Source: JACDAN01 sp963834825
GTDB lineage: Bacteria > Actinomycetota > Thermoleophilia > Gaiellales > Gaiellaceae
Direction: 5' to 3'
Assembly: GCA_963834825.1 (NCBI GenBank)
Contig: CAWICZ010000001.1
Location: forward strand, 124,001-188,000
DNA length: 64,000 nucleotides
Position 1 is the first letter of the stretch. Every line of letters begins with the position of its first letter. Below the pieces are notes generated by a model. That model was not told where the DNA came from. It saw nothing but the letters and a program-made list of their open reading frames with translations, and made no database searches. The position numbers were made by a program, and so were the translations under genes. Below, in pieces: positions 32,618 through 41,263 of the stretch.

Positions 32618-33841
32618 GGCGACCACGGCAGCCTTGCCCGAAGGACGAAGTCGCCGTCCTCGTCCAGTCCGTGCTCGAGCTCGCCGCCGGCCAGCGAGAC
32701 ACGCTCGGTGAGTCCGACGAGACCGGCGCCCGACCCCGCCGGCGAGCCGCCGGTTGCCGGGACGCCGACCGCGCTCCGACTGACAACCGCGACGACAAGT
32801 GCAGGACCCTCGTGCGTGGTGACCGATACCTCGACGGCGGCGGCCGGCGCGTGCTTGCGCGCGTTTGTGAGTCCCTCCTGGACGACGCGGTACGCGGTTC
32901 TTCCCGAGTGCGGCCGGCATCCGGTCATCGAGTGGTTCGTCCATCCTCATGCGGATGTGCATACCCGCCTCGCGGGATTCCTCGATCAGTGCCGGCAGCT
33001 GCGCGAGTGTCGGCTGCGGCGGCTGAACCGTACGCTCCTCGGTTTCGTCGCGGAGGACGCCAATCACGTCCCGCAGCTCCTGGAGCGCGGTTTGAGCGGT
33101 CTCGCGGATCACCCCGGCGGCTTCGGCGACCTCTTCGGGAGTGGCGTCGGGACGGAACTCCAACGCGCCGGCGTGCACGCTGAGCAGCGACAGCCGGTGG
33201 GCGAGGACGTCGTGCATCTCCCGCGCGATGCGGCGGCGCTCGGCCTCGCGGGCCTGTTCGACCCGCAGCCGCTGCTCCGACTCGAGGTATTCCGCCCGCT
33301 CGCGGAGCGACCGGATCACCTCCCGCCGCGCCCGGGTGAAGAGACCCCAGCCGAGCGCAACTGCGATCAGCAGTAACCCGAAGAGCATCTGCGACCACCA
33401 GGCGCCGCCACTGGGGTACAGCAGCGGGAAGATCGCCATTGAGACGAGCGTCAGCGCCACGATGCCGACCAAGGCGCGCCGGGACGCGCGGATGGCCGCG
33501 TTGAAGAGGGCGACGAGACCTGCGCCGCCGGCCATCGCGAAGAAGGCGGAGGCGACCACCGCGACGACCGCGACCTCGACGGGATAGCGGCGGCGGACCC
33601 AGAGCGTTGCGCAGACGGCCGTCCCGACCACGACGTCGATGACGATTCCGGCGTCGCTGCGGTCTGCGGTGATCGAAGTCACGCCGAGCACCCCGATCGC
33701 CACTGCCACCCCGAAGAGCGCGACGTCGACGACCCAATCGCGTGCCGAGCGCTTCCCGCCCGGCGCCTCGAGCAGCTCCCCCGGCAGCAGCGGACGTTGC
33801 CATCCCGCCACGCTCGTGTGCTGAGTCGTCGGCTCCGTCAT
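32614..33841 (-). CDS. NarL-family sensor histidine kinase (pair 3), frame broken by one base
   Basis: From ATG 33841 the frame encodes four to five membrane segments (residues 38-165) and the DHp box ERRRIAREMHDVLAHRLSLL with His210. After MPAALG (about 32915) the frame shifts. The ATPase domain continues one frame over as RTAYRVVQEGLTNARKHAP (N box), GAGLVGLTERV and ends at 32614. Removing one base near 32915 gives about 408 residues. TACGCT (33856-33851, minus strand) ends 9 nt before the ATG. It is divergent from an ABC transporter operon, the usual target of such DesK/LiaS-like pairs. Confidence 0.85.
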
Positions 33842-33887
33842 CGCGTTCAAAGCGTACGTCCGACGAACGGTCCCGACCCCCGACCAA

Positions 33888-33900
33888 GGTCGATCCGACC
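33888..33900. promoter_or_regulatory. Candidate operator between kinase and ABC transporter genes
   Basis: The inverted repeat GGTCG-ATC-CGACC lies in the 132-base divergent control region, a reasonable site for the neighbouring LuxR-type regulator. Confidence 0.3.
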
Positions 33901-33973
33901 ATGGACTTGGGGCTCGATTGAAGTAGACGAGCGGCCCTACCGACAGGCGGCACCCCGCAGCCACACTCGGCAC

Positions 33974-34891
33974 ATGATCCAAACAGAGAACCTCACCAAA
34001 CGCTTCGGCGCGCGAACGGTCGTCGACGACGTCTCGTTCCGCGTCGAGCCCGGAACCGTTACTGGTTTCCTCGGCGCAAACGGCGCCGGCAAGACCACGA
34101 CGCTGCGGATGCTGACCGGGCTTTCGAAGCCGGACGGCGGCGAGGCGGTCGTGCTGGGCGGTCGCTATCGCGAGCTGCCCAATCCCGGGCGCCGTGTCGG
34201 CGTCCTGCTCGACGCCGCCGCGCAGCACGGCGGGCGGCGCGGGCGCGAGGCGCTCGCGGTCTCCGCTCAGCTGATGGGAGTCGAGCAGGAGCGTGTCGAC
34301 GCTCTGCTCGACCTCGTCGGCCTCGACCGCTCGGCCGCACGGAAGCGTGTGCGCCAGTACTCGCTGGGCATGCGCCAGCGGCTCGGCATCGCGCACGCGC
34401 TGCTCGGCAATCCGGAGGTGCTGATCCTCGACGAGCCGGCGAACGGCCTCGATCCGCCGGGGATCCGCTGGATGCGCGAGCTGCTGCGCGACTTCGCCGA
34501 CCGCGGCGGCACCGTGCTGCTGTCCTCGCACCTGCTGCACGAGGTGCAGGCACTCGCCGACCGCGTCGTGATCATCGACCTCGGGCGAATCGTCGCCGAG
34601 GGAAGTCTCGCCGAGCTGCTGGCGAGCTCGGGCACGGTCGTGCGCGGCGACGACGACGTGCGGCTTCATTCCGCGCTCGAGGCTGCCGGCCTCGAGGCTC
34701 GCCCTGCTCTCGACGGCGGCTTCGTCGTCGAGGCTCAGCCCGAGATCGTCGGCCGGGCCGCGCTCGAAGGCGGCGTAGCGCTGAGCCGCCTGGCTCCGTC
34801 GGACGGCTCCGGGCTGGAGCAACTGTTCTTCGACCTGACCGCGGGCGCCACGAACGGCGCCCGCGCCGACCTAGTGGAGGCCACCTCATGA
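33974..34891 (+). CDS. ABC transporter ATP-binding protein (ABC-2 type)
   Basis: A 305-residue ATPase: Walker A GANGAGKTTTLRML, signature YSLGMRQRLGIAHALLG, Walker B VLILDEPANGLDPPG, switch histidine in LLSSHLLHEV. The C-terminal region after about 215 is the variable tail seen in bacitracin/lantibiotic-type and NatA-like ATPases. ATG 33974 opens MIQTENLTKRFG. The stop overlaps the permease ATG (ATGA). The regulator/kinase pair is divergent, so the operon is likely induced by a membrane-acting compound sensed by that kinase. Confidence 0.92.
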   Translation: MIQTENLTKRFGARTVVDDVSFRVEPGTVTGFLGANGAGKTTTLRMLTGLSKPDGGEAVVLGGRYRELPNPGRRVGVLLDAAAQHGGRRGREALAVSAQLMGVEQERVDALLDLVGLDRSAARKRVRQYSLGMRQRLGIAHALLGNPEVLILDEPANGLDPPGIRWMRELLRDFADRGGTVLLSSHLLHEVQALADRVVIIDLGRIVAEGSLAELLASSGTVVRGDDDVRLHSALEAAGLEARPALDGGFVVEAQPEIVGRAALEGGVALSRLAPSDGSGLEQLFFDLTAGATNGARADLVEATS

Positions 34892-35664
34892 GCACCGCCG
34901 TACTCGAATCGCAACTGTCCCCTCATGACGTCGAGAGGCGTCCGAGCCTCGCGCGGCTCGCCGCTGTCGAGCTCCGGAAGATGGTCGACACGCGCGCCGG
35001 TTTCTGGATGCTGCTCGGCATCCTCGGCCTAACCGTTGCGGCGCTCGTCACGATGTTCTTCGCCGGTTCGGCGGACGATCACACGTTCAAGAACATGTTC
35101 GTCCTGGCGGCAGCGCCGTCGGCCGTCCTCCTTCCCATCGTCGGGATCCTGCTCGTCAGCTCGGAGTGGACGCAGAGGACGACGCTGGTCACGTTCGCGC
35201 TCGTGCCACGGCGCTGGCGCGTGCTTGCCGCGAAGGTCTCCGCGGGTGTCCTGCTGGCGAGCGTCGCGCTGGTGATCTCCCTGGCGCTCGGGGCGCTCGG
35301 CACTGCGATCGCACAACCGAATGCCGACGGGAGCTGGTCCCTGTCCATGGTGATGCTCGGCCAGATCGCGCTCTACGTCACGGTCGCGATGCTGATGGGC
35401 GTCGGCTTCGGCGTGATGCTGCTGTCCTCCGCGCCGGCCATCGTCCTCTACTTCGTGATGCCGATCGGCTTGAGCTCGATCGGTGCGATTCCGTGGTTCG
35501 ACGGCATCGTGCCGTGGCTGGACTGGTGGAGCTCCATCTCGATCCTGGCCGACAAGCCGCTGGATGCCACCGAGTGGGCGCGAGCCGGCACGACACTGGC
35601 CGTGTGGGTGGTCGTTCCTCTCCTCGTCGGCTTGTGGCGAATCACACGTAGCGAGATCAACTGA
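34888..35664 (+). CDS. ABC-2 family permease
   Basis: A 258-residue membrane protein with six hydrophobic segments: FWMLLGILGLTVAALVTMF, NMFVLAAAPSAVLLPIVGIL, VLLASVALVISLALGALGT, MLGQIALYVTVAMLMGVGFG, VLYFVMPIGLSSIGAIPW and LAVWVVVPLLVGLW. A cytosolic SSEWTQRTTLVTFALVPRRW sits after segment two, as in ABC-2 permeases of the antibiotic-export group. Start overlaps the ATPase stop. Substrate unknown. Confidence 0.88.
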   Translation: MSTAVLESQLSPHDVERRPSLARLAAVELRKMVDTRAGFWMLLGILGLTVAALVTMFFAGSADDHTFKNMFVLAAAPSAVLLPIVGILLVSSEWTQRTTLVTFALVPRRWRVLAAKVSAGVLLASVALVISLALGALGTAIAQPNADGSWSLSMVMLGQIALYVTVAMLMGVGFGVMLLSSAPAIVLYFVMPIGLSSIGAIPWFDGIVPWLDWWSSISILADKPLDATEWARAGTTLAVWVVVPLLVGLWRITRSEIN

Positions 35665-35704
35665 CGGAAGCCGAGGGTCACCGCGCTCGTTTACAGAGGA
35701 AGAG

Positions 35705-36358
35705 ATGTCTCTCGATTCGTTCTTCGAGCTAGCGTCCGCCTCTCCGTGGACGTACGCGGTGATCCTCGCCGTCGCGGCGCTGGACGCCGTTCTTCCGCTG
35801 GTGCCGAGCGAGGCGACCGTGATCTCGGCCGGCGTGCTCGCCGGAGCCGGTGACCTGCAGCTCGGGCTCGTGATCGCCGCGGGAGCCGCCGGTGCCTACG
35901 TCGGGGATACGAGTGCGTACTGGCTCGGCCGGGGGCTCGACCACCGACTCGAGCGGAGGCTGTTCCGCGGCGCCAAGGGTGCGAGCCGGCGGGCATGGGC
36001 GGAGGGGGCACTCGACCGCCACGGTGGCCCGCTGATCTTCGGAGCGCGCTTCATCCCCGGCGGCCGCACCGCGACAACGGTGACGGCCGGCGCGCTGGCG
36101 ATGCGGTGGGCGCGATTCGCGGCGTTCGCGGCTGTGGCCGCAATCGGCTGGGCTTCGTACGCCGCGCTGCTGGGCTACATCGGAGGACGCGCCTTCGAGA
36201 ACAACCCGCTCTGGGGCCTCCTCGTCGGCTTCGGAGTCGCGGCCGTCACATTCCTCGTCGTCGAGGCTGTCCGGCGATCCCGCGCGCGCTCGCGCCGGGC
36301 GGTTGTGGCCGAAGCGGTGGTCGAGGAGCCGGCTCCGCCGCAGCGTCGCGCCGCCTGA
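35705..36358 (+). CDS. DedA-family (VTT domain) membrane protein
   Basis: A 217-residue DedA/SNARE-associated protein: ALDAVLPLVPSEATVISAGVLA (split as ALDAVLPLVPSEATV and ISAGVLA), GAAGAYVGDTSAYWLGR, and the basic motif FGARFIPGGRTATT typical of DedA flippase candidates. DedA proteins are implicated in recycling undecaprenyl or phosphatidyl lipids and in membrane potential. ATG 35705 follows GAGGAAGAG. The Ala/Arg-rich tail after 195 is not conserved. It ends 2 nt before the ECF promoter element. Confidence 0.9.
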   Translation: MSLDSFFELASASPWTYAVILAVAALDAVLPLVPSEATVISAGVLAGAGDLQLGLVIAAGAAGAYVGDTSAYWLGRGLDHRLERRLFRGAKGASRRAWAEGALDRHGGPLIFGARFIPGGRTATTVTAGALAMRWARFAAFAAVAAIGWASYAALLGYIGGRAFENNPLWGLLVGFGVAAVTFLVVEAVRRSRARSRRAVVAEAVVEEPAPPQRRAA

Positions 36359-36360
36359 GC

Positions 36361-36390
36361 GATGAGTTTTTCGCCCGGCGCTCGTCATAG
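36361..36390 (+). promoter_or_regulatory. Predicted ECF promoter (autoregulatory) of the sigma gene
   Basis: GATGAGTTTT (36361-36370), 13 bases, then GTCATAG (36384-36390), ending 7 nt before the GTG start. GTC is the usual core of ECF -10 elements. Transcription would be leaderless. Confidence 0.7.
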
Positions 36391-36397
36391 TCCCTAG

Positions 36398-37408
36398 GTG
36401 AGTCGGCAGCAGAGCCAACTCGAGTCCGGCGCGGTCGCCGCCGCGCGCGCAGGAGACGAGGCCGCGTTCGCCAGCCTGGTCGAGCCGCATCGCCGCGAGC
36501 TCCAACTGCACTGCTACCGAATGCTCGGCTCGCTCGAGGACTCCGAGGACCTCGTCCAGGAGACGTTCCTGCGGGCTTGGCGGAAGCGCGAGAGCTTTCA
36601 GGGACGGTCGACGTTTCGCGCCTGGCTGTACCGGATCGCGACGAACGCCTGCCTGGATGCGCTCGAGCGCCGGCCGCGCGTCGCGCCGACCCACAACGGC
36701 GCCCAACCCTTGGCAGAGGTTTCCTGGCTGCAGCCGTACCCAGACGAGCTTCTAGAGGGGATCGCTCCGAGCGACGCCGAGCCGGAAGCCGAGGTCGTCG
36801 ACAAAGAGACGATCGAGCTCGCGTTCATCGCCGCAATCCAGCTTCTGCCGCCGAAGCAACGCGCCGTCCTGATCTCACGGGACGTCCTGGGCTGGTCGGC
36901 GGCCGAGAGCGCCGAGCTGCTCGGCGCCAGCGTTGCCTCGGTGAACAGCGCGCTGCAGCGCGCCCGCGCGACGATGAAGGAGCACCTGCCCCGACATCGC
37001 TTGGAGTGGGCCGCCGACTCCGAGCCCAGCCGAGAGGAGCGAGAGCTGCTCCAGCGCTACATGGAGGCAACCGAGCAAGGCGATCCGAAGGCGATGGTCG
37101 AGCTGCTGCGCGCAGATGCGTTGTGCACGATGCCTCCGGCTCCGGAGTGGTACGTCGGGGCAGAGGCGATCGTGGACTCCTGGGTGCGAGGTGGCTTCGG
37201 CGACGACGAGTGGGGCCACCTCCGCTGTGTCCTCACCCGAGTCAACAAGCAGCCGGCGGTCGCGTGCTACGTCAAGCGGGCCGGCGACTCGGAGTACCGG
37301 CCGCTCGCCCTCGACGTCCTACGGCTCGAAGACGGGGAGTGCGCTGAGATCACCGTCTTCCCGCTCGAGCCGCTCCTAAAAGCCCTCGGCCTCCCGCGGA
37401 AGCTCTGA
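36398..37408 (+). CDS. ECF sigma factor with SnoaL-like C-terminal domain (SigG-like)
   Basis: A 336-residue ECF sigma. Sigma2 spans about residues 10-95 (FASLVEPHRRELQLHCYRML, DSEDLVQETFLRAWRKRESF, FRAWLYRIATNACLD) and sigma4 about 143-195 (LPPKQRAVLISRDVLGWSAA, SVASVNSALQRARATMKEHL). Residues 215-330 form a SnoaL_2-like fold (LLQRYMEATEQGDPKAMVEL, YVGAEAIVDSWV), which replaces a separate anti-sigma factor in this class. No anti-sigma gene is adjacent. The GTG start follows a matching ECF promoter. The cupin gene begins on its stop (TGATG). Confidence 0.9.
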   Translation: MSRQQSQLESGAVAAARAGDEAAFASLVEPHRRELQLHCYRMLGSLEDSEDLVQETFLRAWRKRESFQGRSTFRAWLYRIATNACLDALERRPRVAPTHNGAQPLAEVSWLQPYPDELLEGIAPSDAEPEAEVVDKETIELAFIAAIQLLPPKQRAVLISRDVLGWSAAESAELLGASVASVNSALQRARATMKEHLPRHRLEWAADSEPSREERELLQRYMEATEQGDPKAMVELLRADALCTMPPAPEWYVGAEAIVDSWVRGGFGDDEWGHLRCVLTRVNKQPAVACYVKRAGDSEYRPLALDVLRLEDGECAEITVFPLEPLLKALGLPRKL

Positions 37409-37695
37409 TGAAGGAGCCGCCCGGGTTCGAGGTCCGGGCGGTCGCGGTCGACCCAGGCGGCCACCGGATCTACAACGAACGGGAGTGGCGGGACGCGATT
37501 GTCGTCGTCGCGTCTGGAGAGATCGAGCTCGAGTCCGTGAACGGCGTCCGGCGCTCCTTCGCACGCGGGGACACCCTCTGGCTCTGCGAGCTTCCGCTGC
37601 GCGCCCTCCACAACCGCGGGTCCGAGTCCGTCGTTCTCGTTACGGTGTCTCGGCGACCGGCCGACGATGAGTTTTCGGCCGCGCCGCGGTCATAA
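37408..37695 (+). CDS. Small cupin-like protein coupled to the ECF sigma gene
   Basis: A 95-residue product predicted to be all-beta: EVRAVAVDPGGHRIYNEREW, VVVASGEIELESVNGVRRSF, RGDTLWLCELPLRALHN and SVVLVTVSRR. This is a minimal cupin (RmlC-like) with few histidines, so metal binding is doubtful. The ATG shares a base with the sigma gene stop. Position suggests a modulator or sensor for the sigma factor. The next ECF promoter overlaps its last codons. Confidence 0.7.
   Translation: MKEPPGFEVRAVAVDPGGHRIYNEREWRDAIVVVASGEIELESVNGVRRSFARGDTLWLCELPLRALHNRGSESVVLVTVSRRPADDEFSAAPRS
37666..37695 (+). promoter_or_regulatory. Predicted ECF promoter for the cysteine-dioxygenase/DUF899 operon
   Basis: GATGAGTTTT (37666-37675), 13 bases, then GTCATAA (37689-37695), 16 nt before the ATG at 37712. 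It lies inside the end of the small cupin gene. Confidence 0.7.
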
Positions 37696-37711
37696 GGGAA
37701 CAAGGCCAATC

Positions 37712-38260
37712 ATGGTGACCGACAGCCGCCCTAGCACCAAGACGAGCCTGGAAGAGCTCGTCTCCGCAGTCCGCGCGGTCGTCAGTCGACACGCCGACTG
37801 GCGCCAGACCGCCCGACTCGTGGCCCGCGAACTGGAACGCGGGCTACCGTCACCGGACGCGCTGACCGAGAAGCAACGGACCGGCGACCCACGGGGTTAT
37901 CGGAGCTATCCGCTCCACATTGAGCCTGACGGGAGCTTCTCGATCGTCGCCCTGGTTTGGCGGCCGGGGCAGGTGACGGCGGTCCACGACCACGTGACCT
38001 GGTGCGTGTTCGGGGTCGTCCAAGGACACGAGCATGAGGAGCTCTTCAAGCTCGACGAGGAACGAGAGTGCCTCGTCGAGGCGGGAACGAAAACGAACAG
38101 GGCGGGCGATGTGAGCGGGTTCGCGCCGCCGGGGGACATCCACCGCGTCCGGAACGCGGGCGAGGGCACTGCCATCTCAATCCACATCTACGGGACCGAC
38201 GTCTCCCGTATCGGCTCGAGTGTCCGCCGCTACTACGACCACCCGGTCGTGCCCGCCTGA
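37712..38260 (+). CDS. Cysteine dioxygenase-family protein
   Basis: A 182-residue cupin-type thiol dioxygenase. It has SIVALVWRPGQVTAVHDHVT with the two metal histidines (H-D-H), then WCVFGVVQGHEHEELFKL, and the third histidine in FAPPGDIHRVRNAGEGTAIS. Bacterial members oxidise cysteine or 3-mercaptopropionate using iron and O2. The Cys-Tyr crosslink residue is not certain. ATG 37712 (MVTDSRPSTKTS) follows AAGGGAACAAGG. First gene after the second ECF promoter; DUF899 genes follow 25 nt later. Confidence 0.87.
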   Translation: MVTDSRPSTKTSLEELVSAVRAVVSRHADWRQTARLVARELERGLPSPDALTEKQRTGDPRGYRSYPLHIEPDGSFSIVALVWRPGQVTAVHDHVTWCVFGVVQGHEHEELFKLDEERECLVEAGTKTNRAGDVSGFAPPGDIHRVRNAGEGTAISIHIYGTDVSRIGSSVRRYYDHPVVPA

Positions 38261-38285
38261 ACGAACGCGTCGAGGAGGGAGACCG

Positions 38286-39038
38286 ATGACGGAGCACGAG
38301 GTCGTTACGCGCGAGGAGTGGCTCGCGGCTCGCAAGGAGCTGCACGAGGAGGAGCAGGCGCATGCTGTCCGCAGCGAGGAGCTCGCGGAGAAGCGGAAGG
38401 AGCTCCCGTGGGTGCGGGTCGACAAGGAGTACACGTTCGCGACGGACGAGGGGGAGAAGACCCTGGCCGAGCTCTTCGACGGGCGCTCCCAGCTGCTCGC
38501 CTACAACATCATGTTCGGGCCCAGCTACACCGGCGCCTGTCCGGGCTGCTCGAACCTGGCCGACCACCTCGACGGCGGCGTCATCCACCTCAACCACCGC
38601 GACGTGACGTTCCTGTGCTTCTCGCGCGCGCCGCTCGAGAAGCTTCAGGCCTACAAGCAGCGCATGGGCTGGCGCTTCCCCTGGGTGTCGACGTACGAAA
38701 GCGACTTCCCCTTCGATTTCGATCTCGCGTTCACGAAGGAGGAGATGTCCGGCATCGACGAGGTCCAGGAGATGCTCGCGGATCCGCCGGACTGGCTCGA
38801 GAAGTGGTCGGAGGACGTCGGGACACCGCTGGAGAAGGGCATGGCGGAGAACCCCAGCTGGATCGCCTTCGCCCTCGAGGACGGCGTCGTCTACCACACC
38901 TACTTCCGCGCGGCGCCCGACCGGGACATGCTGGTGGCCTACTACGACCAGCTCCGGGACATGGCCCCGAAGGGCCGCGTCGACGAGTTTCGGGCCACGC
39001 GCAGCGACGAGTACGAGGACGCCGCCGCCCGCTCATGA
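38286..39038 (+). CDS. DUF899 (thioredoxin-like) protein, copy 1
   Basis: A 250-residue intact member: VVTREEWLAARKELHEEE, ELPWVRVDKEYTFATDEGEK, LAELFDGRSQLLAYNIMFGP, then the redox-like pair in ACPGCSNLADHLDGGV, VTFLCFSRAPLEKLQAYKQR, MGWRFPWVSTYESDFPFDF and DGVVYHTYFRAAPDRDM. DUF899 has a thioredoxin-like fold with CxxC; substrates are unknown. ATG 38286 follows GGAGGGAGA. Its stop overlaps the DUF2182 gene (ATGA). The only one of four copies without a frame break. Confidence 0.9.
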   Translation: MTEHEVVTREEWLAARKELHEEEQAHAVRSEELAEKRKELPWVRVDKEYTFATDEGEKTLAELFDGRSQLLAYNIMFGPSYTGACPGCSNLADHLDGGVIHLNHRDVTFLCFSRAPLEKLQAYKQRMGWRFPWVSTYESDFPFDFDLAFTKEEMSGIDEVQEMLADPPDWLEKWSEDVGTPLEKGMAENPSWIAFALEDGVVYHTYFRAAPDRDMLVAYYDQLRDMAPKGRVDEFRATRSDEYEDAAARS

Positions 39039-39775
39039 ACTGGGTTGCGTCACAAGGCAGGGTGACCGCGCTCCTCTTCGGGGCGGCGCTGGTCGCCTGG
39101 GTCGTCACCGTCGAGCGGATGCAGGGCATGGATGCGGGCCCCGGGACCGACCTGGGCGGCCTCGGCTGGTACCTCGGGATCTGGGTGACGATGATGGCCG
39201 CGATGATGCTGCCGTCGGCGGCGCCGGCGGCCCGGCTCGTCGCGCGAGCGTCGCGCGGGTTGCCGACGGTGCTCTTCGCGGCCGGGTACCTCGCCGCCTG
39301 GACCGTCGTCGGCCTCGCCGCTTACGGGCTCTTCCGGCTCGTGACGTCTTTCGACATCGGCTGGCTCATGTGGGACCGAAACGGCCCGTACGTCGCGGGC
39401 GCGGTCATCGTCGCGGCCGGTATCTACGAGCTGACGCCGATGAAAGAGCGCCTCCTGCGGGCATGCCGTCGCCCGCACGACGCCGGCGACCGCGGCCCGC
39501 TCTGGGCCGGGCTCACCAACGGCCGCGATTGCGTCGGCTGCTGCCTCGGCCTGATGGCCGTGCTGTTCGCGCTCGGCGTGATGAGCCTCTTCTGGATGGT
39601 GGCCGTCGCGGGCGTGATCTTCGTCGAGAAGGTCCTCCCAAACGGTCTGCGGCTCTCCCGGATCGTCGGGATCGCACTCGTCGTCCTCGGGCTCTGGGTC
39701 GCCGTCTCGCCCGGGAGCGTCCCGATGCTGACCGAGCCCGACGAAGCGCCGGCGATGCAGATGGAGATGTGGGTG
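39035..39775 (+). CDS. DUF2182 membrane protein
   Basis: About 245 residues with six membrane segments: VTALLFGAALVAWVVTV, WVTMMAAMMLPSAAPAARLV, VLFAAGYLAAWTVVGLAAYG, YVAGAVIVAAGIYELTPMK, GLMAVLFALGVMSLFWMVAV and IVGIALVVLGLWVAV. It has the family's MMAAMMLPSA and a CVGCCLGL cysteine/metal-like motif. DUF2182 is a predicted metal-binding membrane family of unknown role. ATG 39035 overlaps the copy 1 stop. No stop is found at the expected end (MQMEMW, about 39771), so the 3' boundary is uncertain and may join the next gene. Confidence 0.8.
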
Positions 39776-40548
39776 ACCAGAGCACACAGTCGGAACCCGG
39801 GAGGAATGGCTGGCGGCGCGGACGGCGCTGCTGGAGCGAGAGAAGGAGCTGACCCGCCGCAGCGACGAGCTCGCGCGCGAGCGGCAGGAGCTGCCCTGGG
39901 TGCCGGTCGAGAAGGAGTACACCTTCGAGACCGAGGACGGCGCGAAGACGCTGCCCGAGCTCTTCGATGGGCGCTCGCAGCTGCTCGTCTATCACTTCAT
40001 GTTCGGGCCTGCGTACACGGCGGGGCTGCCCGACCTGTTCGGCCGGAGCAGACACGTTCGACGGCGGCGTCGTCCACCTCAACCAGCGCGACGTCACCTT
40101 CCTGTGCGCCTCGCGGGCGCCGCTCGAGAAGCTGGAGGCGTACAAGCGGCGGATGGGCTGGAGCTTCCCGTGGGTCTCGTCGGACGGGAGCGACTTCAAC
40201 TTCGACTTCGGCGTCTCGTTCACGGAAGAGCAGCTCCGCAACGGGGCGGAATACAACTACCGCCTGGTCGAGTTTCAACCGATCCTTGACGCCGCCGCGG
40301 GCACGCCATTCGAGGCGCTGGCGGCTTCGACCGGAACCACGCCGGCGGGCTACATGTCCGAGGCACCGGGCTTCAGCGCGTTCGCGCTCGAAAACGGCGC
40401 CGTGTACCACACCTACTCGACCTACACGCGCGGACTCGAGTTCATCCTCGGCTTCTACCCGTTCCTCGACCGCGCGCCGAAGGGGCGGAACGAGGGAGAT
40501 CCGCCGGAGTTCTGGATCCGCCGGCATGACGAGTACGCCGATGCCTGA
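39773..40548 (+). CDS. DUF899 protein, copy 2 (two single-base frame breaks)
   Basis: The conserved start VGTREEWLAARTALLEREKE lies one frame away from any nearby start codon. Comparison with copy 1 (ATGACGGAGCAC) suggests one extra base in GTGACCAGAGCAC (39773-39785). It continues LPWVPVEKEYTFETEDGAK and LLVYHFMFGPAYTAG. After about 40030 the frame shifts again at a GGGG run and resumes as CPTCSAGADTFDGGVVHLN, VTFLCASRAPLEKLEAYKRR, YMSEAPGFSAFALENG to the TGA at 40548. Corrected length about 257. Confidence 0.75.
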
Positions 40549-41263
40549 GCACGCGGTGGGCACGCGCGCGGAGTGGCTCGCGGCCCGGAAGCGCCTGCTC
40601 GAGAGGGAGAAGGAGCTGACCCGGCGCAGCGACGAGCTCACGCGCGAGCGGCAGGAGCTGCCGTGGGTGCCGGTCGAGAAGGAGTACACGATTCGAGACC
40701 GGACGAGGGAACGAAGACGCTGGCGGAGCTCTTCGACGGGCGCTCCCAGCTGCTCGTCTACCACTTCATGTTCGGCCCGTCGGTCGAAGGCTGGCCGGAG
40801 GTGGGCTGCCCGGGCTGCTCGTACACAGCCGACAGCCTCGACATCGCCGTCGAGCATCTCCCGCACCGGGACGTGACGTTCGTCGCCGTGTCCAGGGCGC
40901 CGCTCGAGCAGCTCGACGCGTACAAGCGCGCATGGGCTGGAGCTTTCCGTGGGTCTCCTACGGCGACAGCGACTTCAACCTCGACTTCGCGGTGTTCACC
41001 GAGGAGGGACGACGAACCGGCAAGGGGTTCAACTTCGACACGCCGAAGCACGCCGACATCGACCTTCGGAACGAGGAGCTCCACGGGCTGAGCGCCTTCG
41101 CCTCGAGGACGGCGTCGTCTACCACACGTACTCGACCTACGACCGCGGCACCGACGCGCTGAACGCGACCTGGCAACTGCTCGACAGGGCGCCGAAGGGA
41201 CGCGGCGAGGATTTCGAGGGCTGGCCGCGACGTCGTGACGAGTACCCGGGGAGGTCCGAATGA
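40541..41263 (+). CDS. DUF899 protein, copy 3 (four single-base frame breaks)
   Basis: The ATG at 40541 opens MPEHAVGTRAEWLAARKRLL and overlaps the copy 2 stop by 8 bases. Frame changes are needed at about 40694 and 40705 (two extra bases around ATTCGAGACCGGACG), 40930 (one base missing in the AAGCGCGCATGG stretch) and 41100 (CC for CCC). Conserved segments on either side are intact: LAELFDGRSQLLVYHFMFGP, VGCPGCSYTADSLDIAVEHL, MGWSFPWVSYGDSDFNLDF, LEDGVVYHTYSTYDRG. Corrected length about 240. It ends in ATGA with copy 4. Confidence 0.7.

Noticed and set aside
31961..34822. 953-codon minus-strand ORF read as one giant kinase-regulator
   Set aside because: Its first third is antisense to the ABC ATPase gene. 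The rest is the kinase and regulator genes with frame breaks, not one protein.
38318..40876. 852-codon ORF across DUF899 copy 1, DUF2182 and copies 2-3
   Set aside because: Only the DUF2182 part and the first 45 codons of copy 3 are in a coding frame; the rest is out of frame with conserved DUF899 sequence.
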